A stretch of 8,658 bases of DNA from an uncultured Rubrobacteraceae bacterium (GTDB lineage: Bacteria; Actinomycetota; Rubrobacteria; Rubrobacterales; Rubrobacteraceae): assembly GCA_902806015.1 (NCBI GenBank), contig CADCUZ010000102.1:1-8658 (forward strand). Direction: 5' to 3'. Position numbers and translations under genes: made by a program. Positions 1-5,561 of this stretch are shown here, piece after piece. The number at the start of each line of letters is the position of its first letter. Position 1 is the first letter of the stretch. The notes beneath the pieces were generated by a model. It saw nothing but the letters and a program-made list of their open reading frames with translations. It made no database searches and was not told where the DNA came from.

Positions 1-110
1 GCGACCCGTTTTGTAAAGCGCCGCCCGACGGACGGTGGAGGGCCATGCCACGAACGGGGACCCTTCGTCCCTCGCCAGGGCGCCGCGGCCGGACCCCGAG
101 CGCGTCGCTG

Positions 111-116
111 TATACT
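111..116 (+). promoter_or_regulatory. Possible -10 box for the NDH-2 gene
   Basis: TATACT matches the -10 consensus at 5 of 6 positions and stands out in very GC-rich sequence. No convincing -35 is visible 16-18 bp upstream (GCCGGA at 88-93). If real, transcription would start near 123 and leave a leader of roughly 100 nt containing the 188-204 hairpin. The rest of 1-220 shows no other recognisable gene; the first 34 bases are too few to assign. Confidence 0.3.
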
Positions 117-187
117 TTGTGCGTCGCCGCGAGCTAGCCCCGAACGGAGGACAGCGTCTTGCCCGAAGTCCCCGTAAACACACCCCG

Positions 188-204
188 CCCCGTCGGAGAC
201 GGGG
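188..204 (+). promoter_or_regulatory. Perfect 7-bp inverted repeat upstream of the NDH-2 gene
   Basis: CCCCGTC (188-194) and GACGGGG (198-204) are exact inverted repeats with a 3-nt loop (GGA). They end 10 nt before the Shine-Dalgarno AGGGGAG at 214-220. In RNA this would be a very stable small hairpin in the 5' leader; in DNA it could be an operator. There is no T-run, so a simple terminator is unlikely. The function is inferred from position only. Confidence 0.35.
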
Positions 205-220
205 AGATCGGCTAGGGGAG

Positions 221-1504
221 GTGGCCCGCTCGGTGCGCGTTGACAGGGGGGCGCGCGTTGTGGTCGTCGGCGCCGGGTTCGCCGGGGCCTCCCTACTTAG
301 GCACCTGCCGGCACCCTTGAGGAAACCCGGCGAGACCCTGCTCGTCGACCGCCGGGAGAAATGGGAGTTCATCCCCCTGGCCCACGAGGTCGCCGTCGGA
401 CGCATCCACCCCGACAGCGTCCGCTCCCCCATCGCCCCACTCTGCCGGGGCGCTTGCGCTTTCCTGAAGGCCGAGGTCACGGGCGTGGACCTCGACGAGA
501 GGGTACTCCACACCTCGCGGGGCATCGCCGGTTACGAGTACCTCGTGCTGAACCCCGGCAGCGTCGCGACGCAGCCGCCCGCCGCGCTCCGGGACCACCT
601 GCAGACCTTCTGGAGCGTGGACGACGCCCTCGCCCTGCGCGGCGCCCTCGCCCAGGCCTGGAACCTGGCCGCCAGCCCGCGCCCCGCGCCTCCCGGCATC
701 CTCAACGTGGCCGTCGTCGGCGGCGGGGCGACCGGCGTGGAGCTCGCCGCGGAGGTCGCCACCCTCTTCGACTACCTTAAAAAGCGGTCGCACCGGCGCT
801 CTACGGAGGAGCCGCGGGTCGTGCTCTTCGAGGCGACCGACCGGCTGATGGGCTGGCTCGACCCGTACTTCGACCGCGTAGCGCGCCAGACCCTCGCCGA
901 CCTGGGGGTCGAGGTGCGCCTGAACACCGAGGTGGACGAGGCGGATCAGTCGGGCGTGCGTTTTGGGGGCGAGTTCCTACCCGCCACCACGCGCGTCTGG
1001 GCGGCGGGGGTTGGGGCCGCGCCGCTGGCCCGCGTCCTGCCCGGCGAGCACGACCCGTCCGGGCGGGTCGTCGTCGACGAGCACCTGACTTTGCCCGGTC
1101 ACCCCGAAGTCTACGTGCTCGGGGACGCCGGTCGCTACACGCACCCGAAACTCGGCGCCCTGCCCCCAACCGCCTCCGTCGCCGTGCAGCAAGGGCCGTG
1201 GACCGCCCGCGACCTAAAACGGCGGCTCCAGGGCGCGGGGAGCCGCCGGGGCCGGCCGCCCTTCCGCTTCTTCGACCGGGGCTACGTGGTGAGTCTGGGC
1301 CCCGAGAGCGCCGTGGCCGACGCCGTGGGCCTCAAGCTGCGCGGCCCGGCCGCCCAGGCACTGTATCGCAGCGTCTTCCTTTACTATATCAAGAGTCGGC
1401 GGGACAGGCTCCTCACCGGCGCCGACTGGGCGATGGAACGGACCATCGGGCGTCTGGGGTTTGGGAGCCTCCAGCCATCGGCTTTCGGCGGTGAGCGAGA
1501 GTAG
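221..1504 (+). CDS. ndh: Type II NADH dehydrogenase-like FAD/NAD(P)-dependent oxidoreductase
   Basis: Single-chain flavoprotein of the NDH-2 family, expected to move electrons from NADH to membrane quinone without pumping protons. From the GTG at 221 (427 aa) an FAD-binding GAGFAG lies near residues 17-22, the NAD-binding motif VVGGGATGVE near residue 165, and the second FAD contact LGDAG near residue 301. The C-terminal segment (LYRSVFLYYIKSRRDRL) resembles the amphipathic membrane-docking tail of NDH-2. Start choice: the frame stays open back to an ATG at 35, but residues encoded by 35-220 are Arg/Pro-rich and unlike the family. GTG at 221 abuts AGGGGAG (214-220); GTG at 233 has the same Shine-Dalgarno at a better distance (about 11 nt) and may be the true start (423 aa). 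It converges on the ferredoxin-like gene with 59 bp between stops. Generic pyridine nucleotide-disulphide oxidoreductase or sulfide:quinone-type activity cannot be excluded; I see no SQR cysteine pair. Confidence 0.8.
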   Translation: MARSVRVDRGARVVVVGAGFAGASLLRHLPAPLRKPGETLLVDRREKWEFIPLAHEVAVGRIHPDSVRSPIAPLCRGACAFLKAEVTGVDLDERVLHTSRGIAGYEYLVLNPGSVATQPPAALRDHLQTFWSVDDALALRGALAQAWNLAASPRPAPPGILNVAVVGGGATGVELAAEVATLFDYLKKRSHRRSTEEPRVVLFEATDRLMGWLDPYFDRVARQTLADLGVEVRLNTEVDEADQSGVRFGGEFLPATTRVWAAGVGAAPLARVLPGEHDPSGRVVVDEHLTLPGHPEVYVLGDAGRYTHPKLGALPPTASVAVQQGPWTARDLKRRLQGAGSRRGRPPFRFFDRGYVVSLGPESAVADAVGLKLRGPAAQALYRSVFLYYIKSRRDRLLTGADWAMERTIGRLGFGSLQPSAFGGERE

Positions 1505-1563
1505 GACAAAGGAGCTTAGCCGGGCCACTCCGGTCGCGAGAAGCGGCGCCCAAAACCGGGCCT

Positions 1564-1839
1564 TTAGGAATCCTCCCGGACCGGGGCGAGGTGCCGCTGG
1601 ACGATGCGCGGCACGTCGTCCGGCGTCACGCGGGTGTACCAGACGTCGTCCGGGAACACGAAAACTACCGGGCCCTCCTCGTGGCGACGCGCGCAGGCGT
1701 TACGCAGCACGGTGGAAGGCGAGATCCCGCGCCGCTCCACCTCGTACCTGAAGACCTTTAGCAGCTCTCCCCCGCCCTTGGCGCCGCAGCGTCCCTCCCC
1801 CGGCGTGGCGCAAACAAAGATCTGACGAAAAACCGTCAT
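1564..1839 (-). CDS. Thioredoxin-like [2Fe-2S] ferredoxin-type protein with Cys-to-His change
   Basis: A 91-aa protein of the thioredoxin-fold (2Fe-2S) ferredoxin family, related to the NuoE C-terminal domain and clostridial-type shethna/Fd4 proteins. The family binds one [2Fe-2S] cluster with four Cys: two near the N-terminus and a C-x3-C just before a Gly-Pro. Visible here are Cys10 and Cys18 (FVCATPG..RCGAKGG), then Cys49 in NACARRHEEGP, then the typical strand VVFVFPDDVWY and a C-terminal helix (DDVPRIVQRHL). The position of the fourth Cys is His53 (codon CAC, complement of 1681-1683). This leaves three Cys and one His. Function is unknown: an electron carrier or a cluster-sensing protein is plausible. 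No Shine-Dalgarno is visible; a -10-like TAGAAT ends 6 nt before the ATG, so translation is probably leaderless. It follows the malic enzyme gene on the same strand by 113 bp and converges with the NDH-2 gene. Confidence 0.8.
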   Translation of the reverse strand: MTVFRQIFVCATPGEGRCGAKGGGELLKVFRYEVERRGISPSTVLRNACARRHEEGPVVFVFPDDVWYTRVTPDDVPRIVQRHLAPVREDS

Positions 1840-1845
1840 GCGGGG

Positions 1846-1851
1846 ATTCTA
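1846..1851 (-). promoter_or_regulatory. -10 box of a probably leaderless ferredoxin-like gene
   Basis: On the - strand TAGAAT (complement of ATTCTA at 1846-1851) is followed by 6 nt and then the ATG at 1839. Transcription would start at or next to the A of the start codon, which fits the absence of any Shine-Dalgarno. The -35 is weak (CTGGAC at 17 bp spacing). Leaderless genes are common in actinobacteria. Confidence 0.5.
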
Positions 1852-1885
1852 TGACGCGCCCCGAAGAAGTCCAGGTTGGGCTATA

Positions 1886-1950
1886 GGCACCAGGCTGTAG
1901 TGAGAAGCTGAAACCTGGTGCCCGAATCCTGTCGCCAGCCGAAGGTCGGC
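1886..1950 (-). terminator. Possible hairpins after the malic enzyme gene
   Basis: Immediately after the malic enzyme stop (- strand) comes a 5-bp hairpin GCCGA-CCT-TCGGC (1950-1938). Next is a perfect 9-bp inverted repeat GGCACCAGG / CCTGGTGCC (1922-1914 and 1894-1886) with a 19-nt loop. No U-run follows either stem, so intrinsic termination would be weak. The larger repeat could instead be a regulator site just upstream of the ferredoxin promoter. Confidence 0.35.
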
Positions 1951-1952
1951 GG

Positions 1953-3398
1953 CTAAAACGTCATCGTCGAGAGACCCGTCTCGGCGCGCTCCTGGATGCG
2001 GCGGGCCATGCCTGTCTCCTTCGCTTTTTCGGAGACGGCTTCGGCGACGGCGGGCGCCACCCGTTCGTCGAAGACCGAGGGGATGATGTAGTCCTCTACG
2101 AGCTCTTCCTCGGGGATGACGTCGGCCATGGCGTGGGCGGCGGCGAGCTTCATCCCCTCGTCTATCTCACGGGCGCGAACGTCGAGAGCGCCGCGGAAGA
2201 TGCCGGGGAAGCAGAGGACGTTGTTGATCTGGTTCGGGTAGTCGCTGCGGCCAGTGGCGACAATCCTGGCGTGCCCCATCGCGACCTCGGGCCGTATCTC
2301 GGGGTCGGGGTTCGCCATGGCGAAGATTATGGGGTCCTCGTTCATGGTCTTGAGATGCTCGACGGTCAGCACGTCCGGGGCGGAGAGCCCGAGGAAGAGG
2401 TCGGCGCCTCGCACGGCCTCGCCCAAGCTGCCGGTGCGGCCCTCGGGGTTGGTGTGCTCCGCGAACCACCGCTTGGCGGGGTTCAGGTCTTCGCGGCCCT
2501 CGTGGACGACGCCCTTCGAGTCGCAGCCGACGACGTTCGTGGCGCCCGCGGCCATGATGATCTTGGCGCACGCCACACCAGAGGCCCCCACGCCGTTGAC
2601 CACGAGGCGCAGGTCCTCGACCTTTTTGCCCACGATCTTGAGGGAGTTTATGAGGGCCGCCAGTACGACGACGGCCGTGCCGTGCTGGTCGTCGTGGAAG
2701 ACGGGGATGTCCAGATCCTTTTTCAGGCGCTCTTCGATCTCGAAGCAGCGCGGGGCGGAGATGTCTTCGAGGTTGATGCCGCCGAAGCCGGGCGCGAGAT
2801 GCTTTACGGTAGCGACGATCTCGTCGGTGTCCCTGGTGTCCAGGCAGATCGGGAAGGCGTCCACGTTCGCGAACTGCTTGAAGAGGGCCGCCTTGCCCTC
2901 CATCACGGGCATCGCCGCCCGGGGTCCTATGTCCCCGAGGCCGAGCACAGCGGTCCCGTCCGAGACGACCGCCACGGTGTTGCGCTTGATGGTGAGGTTG
3001 AAGGCGCGCTCGGGGTCGTCGTGGATGGCGCGGCACACGCGAGCGACGCCGGGCGTGTAGACCATCGAGAGGTCGTCGCGGGTCCGGATCTGAAGCTTGG
3101 AGCGCACCTCGATCTTGCCCCCGAGGTGCATCAAGAAGGTCCGGTCGGAGATGTTGACGACCTTGACCTCCGGCAACCCCTCGACGGCCTCGACTACGCT
3201 CTGGCCGTGCTCGGAGTCCCGGGCGTTCACGGTGATGTCGCGGACGGTCCTGTCCTCCCGCATCCTGACGATGTCCACCGCCCCGACCAGCCCGTCCGCT
3301 TCCCCGATAACCGTCAGGATTTTGCCGAGAGACCCCGCTCGGTGGGGAAACTCGACCCGCAAAGTGAAGCTGTAGCTCGCGCTAGGTATGGACTCCAT
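1953..3398 (-). CDS. Malic enzyme with N-terminal ACT domain
   Basis: Oxidative decarboxylation of malate to pyruvate with reduction of NAD(P), linking the citric acid cycle to pyruvate in the cytoplasm. The 481-aa protein begins with an ACT-type regulatory domain (about residues 8-90, starting SFTLRVEFPHRAGSLGKI), which usually binds an amino acid or similar small effector. The catalytic part follows: Tyr114 in MVYTPGV, Lys169 in MEGKAALFK, metal ligands in INLEDISAP (Glu211, Asp212) and FHDDQHGT (Asp236/237), the nucleotide-binding GVGASG at 269-274, then FAMANPDPEI and SDYPNQINNVLCFPG. All expected catalytic residues are present. The length fits the short bacterial malic enzymes plus ACT, without the phosphotransacetylase tail of MaeB. 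NAD or NADP preference cannot be read safely. The ATG at 3398 has the purine-rich Shine-Dalgarno GAGAGG 8 nt upstream. A TACAAT -10 candidate lies about 50 nt before the start. The effector of the ACT domain is unknown. Confidence 0.95.
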   Translation of the reverse strand: MESIPSASYSFTLRVEFPHRAGSLGKILTVIGEADGLVGAVDIVRMREDRTVRDITVNARDSEHGQSVVEAVEGLPEVKVVNISDRTFLMHLGGKIEVRSKLQIRTRDDLSMVYTPGVARVCRAIHDDPERAFNLTIKRNTVAVVSDGTAVLGLGDIGPRAAMPVMEGKAALFKQFANVDAFPICLDTRDTDEIVATVKHLAPGFGGINLEDISAPRCFEIEERLKKDLDIPVFHDDQHGTAVVVLAALINSLKIVGKKVEDLRLVVNGVGASGVACAKIIMAAGATNVVGCDSKGVVHEGREDLNPAKRWFAEHTNPEGRTGSLGEAVRGADLFLGLSAPDVLTVEHLKTMNEDPIIFAMANPDPEIRPEVAMGHARIVATGRSDYPNQINNVLCFPGIFRGALDVRAREIDEGMKLAAAHAMADVIPEEELVEDYIIPSVFDERVAPAVAEAVSEKAKETGMARRIQERAETGLSTMTF

Positions 3399-3449
3399 CA
3401 GCTTTTCCTCTCCCTCGTGAGCCCGCCTAACGCAAGCTCAGTGCGCCGG

Positions 3450-3455
3450 ATTGTA
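3450..3455 (-). promoter_or_regulatory. Possible -10 box for the malic enzyme gene
   Basis: TACAAT (complement of ATTGTA) lies in the 93-bp gap before the malic enzyme start and would give a leader of about 45 nt that includes the Shine-Dalgarno. It matches the -10 consensus at 5 of 6 positions. A good -35 is not evident, so confidence is modest. Confidence 0.35.
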
Positions 3456-3491
3456 TTCCATTTGGCGCGCCCCTTCGCAGTTCCGGGCAGA

Positions 3492-3944
3492 CTATATCGG
3501 CAAATATTCGGGGGAGTCCGGGAGATCCATCCCGGGGAGCGCGTCGCGGCGTCGCATGAACCATCGACCCCGCCCTGAGCTTATCCCTGCCTCTTCGGCG
3601 GCCTGGGAGAGGCCGTTTCGCAGCTCGTGCAGGAGCGGCGGGCGCTCGCCGTAGGAGACCATCTCCATCTCGGCGGCGACGGCGGCGTCCACGAACTCTC
3701 CCCACAGACGGGCCGCGTTCCCCTCCGTCGCCGGGGTGGCGGCGTAGGCGCGTTTGATCTCTTCCGGGAGGGAGGCGGAGCCCAGTGCCTCTGACCGCGC
3801 CGCATCCGCTCGGGCGGGATAATCCTCGAGATAGCGCCGGGCGGCGAAGAGCAGCAGGCGCGAGGGAACGGTACGTTTGTTCCAGGAGGCGGCGACCGCC
3901 CCCCAGTCTATGAAAGATCCCCCGTAGATCCTGTCCAGGTCCAT
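3492..3944 (-). CDS. Hypothetical protein (150 aa), unrecognised
   Basis: I do not recognise this protein. It is soluble-looking and mostly helical by composition (Ala, Glu, Arg, Leu), with no cysteine, no signal peptide and no membrane segment. Aromatic residues cluster at the N-terminus (DRIYGGSFIDWGAV), followed by a basic stretch RLLLFAARRYLEDYP, a long helical middle (RLWGEFVDAAVAAEMEMV) and a basic patch WFMRRRD near the C-terminus. The composition is protein-like, whereas the overlapping 175-codon reading of the same strand is Arg/Pro-rich and was set aside. The ATG at 3944 has no Shine-Dalgarno; a TACAAT box ends 8 nt before it, suggesting an almost leaderless transcript. It lies between an 82-aa unknown gene and the malic enzyme gene, all on the same strand, but with its own promoter candidate. 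Confidence 0.6.
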   Translation of the reverse strand: MDLDRIYGGSFIDWGAVAASWNKRTVPSRLLLFAARRYLEDYPARADAARSEALGSASLPEEIKRAYAATPATEGNAARLWGEFVDAAVAAEMEMVSYGERPPLLHELRNGLSQAAEEAGISSGRGRWFMRRRDALPGMDLPDSPEYLPI

Positions 3945-3952
3945 GCCGGACC

Positions 3953-3958
3953 ATTGTA
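3953..3958 (-). promoter_or_regulatory. -10 box just before the 150-aa hypothetical gene
   Basis: TACAAT (complement of ATTGTA) ends 8 nt before the ATG at 3944, so transcription would begin within a base or two of the start codon. CTTAGA at 17 bp spacing is a weak -35. A 5-bp inverted repeat CCGAC / GTCGG (3970-3974 and 3981-3985) lies next to it, overlapping the stop of the preceding gene. Confidence 0.4.
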
Positions 3959-3976
3959 ATGCACGGGAGCCGACCT

Positions 3977-4225
3977 CTAAGTCGGGCTAGCCTCTTCTGT
4001 CTCTGCGCCGGGCTCGCTGCCCGGCTCGTTCTCGTCCAGGGCGCCGAGCATCTCCCCCACGAGTACGGGGTCGGGCTCCTGTTGCAGGTAACCCCCGCGG
4101 GCGAGCTCGGCGGCCACTTCTTCGCTGCGACGTTCGCGCAGCGTCGGGTCGTCGCGCACGGCGGCCTTCAGCGCGTCGAGCACCTCGTCCGGGTCGGGTC
4201 CCATCTGGATGTTACCGCTGGTCAT
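3977..4225 (-). CDS. Small acidic hypothetical protein (82 aa)
   Basis: Not recognised. Residues 11-60 look like two or three short amphipathic helices (PDEVLDALKAAVRDDPTLRE, then EEVAAELARGGYL, then DPVLVGEMLGAL). The last 20 residues are a disordered acidic tail rich in Glu, Pro, Gly and Ser. There is no cysteine, signal peptide or membrane segment. The start is well supported: AGAGGAG lies about 5 nt before the ATG at 4225. It begins 20 bp after the ancestral end of the penicillin-binding protein remnant on the same strand, so it may once have been the downstream partner of that gene. The helical part could be a small protein-protein interaction module, but nothing in the sequence fixes a role. 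Confidence 0.65.
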   Translation of the reverse strand: MTSGNIQMGPDPDEVLDALKAAVRDDPTLRERRSEEVAAELARGGYLQQEPDPVLVGEMLGALDENEPGSEPGAETEEASPT

Positions 4226-4245
4226 CGTTCTCCTCTCGAAGCGGG

Positions 4246-4615
4246 TTACGGTGTGGGCACGGGCGGCTGGACGCTACCCGCCGCCGTAGGGGATCTCGAG
4301 TTCGGACGTGTAGGTTCCGGGGAACTTGAGGGACAGGTCGCCCTCGGTCGTTCGGGCCATGTAGGACGACCAGATATCCATGGGCAGCCGCTCCCCGTTG
4401 GACTCTTGCAGGCCGTGAACGCCGACCATCGAGCGCCGGTCCTCAGGGTAGCCCGCCCATACGGAGGTGCACGGGCTTGGCGTGTAGCCGACATACCAGG
4501 CGTCCACCAAGCCGTCAGTGGTGCCCGTCTTGCTGGCGGAGGGGCGTCCGACCTCCTCGCCCGGGTCGTGGTACATGCTCGCCGTGCCGCTCTCGACCAC
4601 GCCGCGCGGCCTTCT
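4246..4615 (-). pseudogene. Remnant of a class A penicillin-binding protein (C-terminal transpeptidase end)
   Basis: The readable part (4274-4600 frame, about 108 aa) matches the last third of a class A penicillin-binding protein transpeptidase domain. It has VVESGTA, then the KTG box in GRPSASKTGTT, then DAWYVGYTP, SVWAGYPED and LPMDIWSSYM. Everything upstream is missing: no glycosyltransferase domain, no SxxK nucleophile and no SxN motif, and an in-frame stop lies about 12 codons before VVESGTA. The KTG box is preceded by Ser where Gly is usual. At the 3' end the frame stops in PYGGG. Dropping one G of the GGG at 4277-4279 would instead give GGGSVQPPVPTP and a stop at 4246, a Pro-rich tail typical of these proteins, so a one-base insertion is likely there too. 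It cannot be a working transpeptidase. The upstream neighbour is an unrelated + strand gene, so the missing part is not nearby. Confidence 0.75.
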
Positions 4616-4692
4616 TGGTTCTCTCGAAACAGTCGTTCACCTGCCCTCCGGCGACTAGTCTAACCCAACCCGCGGCGGGCCGGAGGCGCTGT

Positions 4693-4698
4693 TAGGAT
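4693..4698 (+). promoter_or_regulatory. -10 box of a probably leaderless 103-aa gene
   Basis: TAGGAT is followed by exactly 6 nt and then the ATG at 4705, the same geometry as at the ferredoxin-like gene. No separate Shine-Dalgarno or clear -35 is visible. The AGGA inside it could instead act as a weak ribosome site, 8 nt from the ATG. Confidence 0.4.
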
Positions 4699-4704
4699 GT
4701 CCCC

Positions 4705-5016
4705 ATGCCAGACTTGATCTGCGCCGCGCGGCGCATCGGAGACCAAGAGAGCCGCACAGAAGAGTACGAGCTGCGCTTCTCCGCCGGGGAGGCGCCGCCG
4801 CGCGTCCTTCAGGTAAAGTACCAGGCCGCCAGGGCCTACGAGATCAACGCCGCCCTAGACGCCGCTACCGAGGCGGCGCGCGCCACGATCTCCGAGGACA
4901 CGCCCGATCTGCCCCAGCCCACCGACGAGGCCCTCGCCCAGCTCTCCTGGCGAACCATCCAGGCCGCCAAGTACGAGGGCGGCGGGACGAAGGTCTCGAC
5001 CCTGGAACTCCGATAG
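4705..5016 (+). CDS. Hypothetical protein (103 aa), unrecognised
   Basis: Not recognised. The N-terminal half alternates like beta strands (EEYELRFSAGEAPPRVLQVKYQ is too long to be one strand and probably forms a hairpin). It is followed by a helix AYEINAALDAATEAARATI, a Pro-rich acidic linker and a C-terminal segment ending VSTLELR. There is one cysteine (Cys6), and no signal peptide or membrane segment. Codon use and composition match the neighbours. It is the only + strand gene between 1505 and the window end, flanked by the penicillin-binding protein remnant and by a broken secreted-protein gene. A strong hairpin terminator follows 30 bp after the stop, which supports it being a real single-gene transcript. 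Confidence 0.6.
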   Translation: MPDLICAARRIGDQESRTEEYELRFSAGEAPPRVLQVKYQAARAYEINAALDAATEAARATISEDTPDLPQPTDEALAQLSWRTIQAAKYEGGGTKVSTLELR

Positions 5017-5043
5017 AGGACGGCCCGCTCACGCCGGCCAAGG

Positions 5044-5074
5044 AAAAGGGGCCCCCTAGTCGGGCGCCCCTTAC
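5044..5074. terminator. Bidirectional hairpin terminator between convergent genes
   Basis: AAGGGGC (5046-5052) pairs perfectly with GCCCCTT (5066-5072). After one C/C mismatch three more pairs form (5054-5056 with 5062-5064), leaving a 5-nt loop. On the - strand the stem runs into CCCCTTTTCC, a short T-run; on the + strand TTACCTAT follows. It sits between a + strand gene ending at 5016 and a - strand pseudogene ending at 5086, the expected place for a shared terminator. Confidence 0.75.
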
Positions 5075-5085
5075 CTATCTGATCG

Positions 5086-5486
5086 CTACGGGCGGGAGAC
5101 CCTGTTGCACCCGTCCACCACGTCGCGGGCGTCCACCGTTACCCTGTCTAAGCCGGGGCCGCAGTCGATCGTTTTTCTGGAGGCGGGGCGGTTGAGGGCC
5201 CGGACCGCGTCGTCGCCCTCGCCGGCATCGACGACGTCCTCAGCATATTCGTTCCTTGGCCCGGTGTAGATGGCGTCTCTGCAGCTGCCACCGCTTAGGG
5301 CGTCGGCGCCCCTGAGCCCCCGCAGCACGTCGGCGCCGCCCCTGCCGCTAGCCGGTCGCGTGCGTCGGTGCCCGTGATTCTGCCGTTCCCCCTAGTGCCA
5401 TCTATGGTCGCCGCCAGGGCCACCCCGTCCGCCACCGCAAGCACGGCCATCATCGCCGCCATTATTAACACAACCCTCCGCTTCCT
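5086..5486 (-). pseudogene. Frameshifted gene for a small secreted Asp/Gly-repeat (RTX-like) protein
   Basis: Two frames together encode a typical small secreted protein of the hemolysin-type calcium-binding repeat kind. The upstream frame has a signal peptide (charged RKRR, then VVLIMAAMMAVLAV and VALAA), followed by TIDGTRGNGRITGTDARDRL. The downstream frame continues GGADVLRGLRGADALSGG, DVVDAGEGDD, TIDCGPGLDRV and DVVDGCNRV, with a terminal Cys pair probably forming a disulphide. The frames join near 5349-5352: the - strand reads CTAGCGGC where CTAAGCGGC would restore frame, and the same gene has CTAAGCGGT later, so one A seems lost. The start also looks lost. An ideal AAGGAG (5497-5492) is followed after 5 nt by AGG-AAG-CGG-AGG, where ATG-AAG would be expected; the next possible starts are GTG 5471 and ATG 5462. 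A sequencing error is the main alternative. It lies downstream of hisA on the same strand. Confidence 0.7.
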
Positions 5487-5529
5487 CGACGCTCCTTATC
5501 TCAAGGGGAGGTTACGCACCGCGCACATC

Positions 5530-5554
5530 CCAAACGGGCGATTTGTCGTTTTGG
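5530..5554 (-). terminator. Possible weak terminator after hisA
   Basis: Eight bases after the hisA stop the - strand contains CCAAAACG (5554-5547) and CGTTTGG (5536-5530), which pair with a one-base bulge around a 10-nt loop. The stem is AT-rich for this genome and no T-run follows. It is a position-based suggestion for the end of the his run. Confidence 0.25.
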
Positions 5555-5561
5555 AGAAGGG

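Noticed and set aside
35..220. N-terminal 62-residue extension of the NDH-2 reading frame
   Set aside because: It is Arg/Pro-rich and unlike the family, contains a -10-like box and a hairpin, and better ribosome sites lie at 214-220.
240..245. Perfect -35-like TTGACA
   Set aside because: It lies inside the NDH-2 coding region and no -10 is found 16-18 bp downstream.
1505..1563. Terminator between the convergent NDH-2 and ferredoxin-like genes
   Set aside because: Only a 4-bp GCCC/GGGC pairing around AAAACC was found, with no T-run; too weak to call.
2133..3578. 481-codon + strand frame opposite the malic enzyme gene
   Set aside because: It is a shadow of the high-GC malic enzyme codons; the product is low-complexity (Val/Asp/Gly) with no motif, while the - strand reading has every malic enzyme motif.
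3427..3954. 175-codon - strand frame overlapping the 150-aa hypothetical gene
   Set aside because: It is Arg/Pro/Gly-rich shadow sequence; the overlapping 3492-3944 frame has a balanced protein-like composition and a promoter at the right distance.
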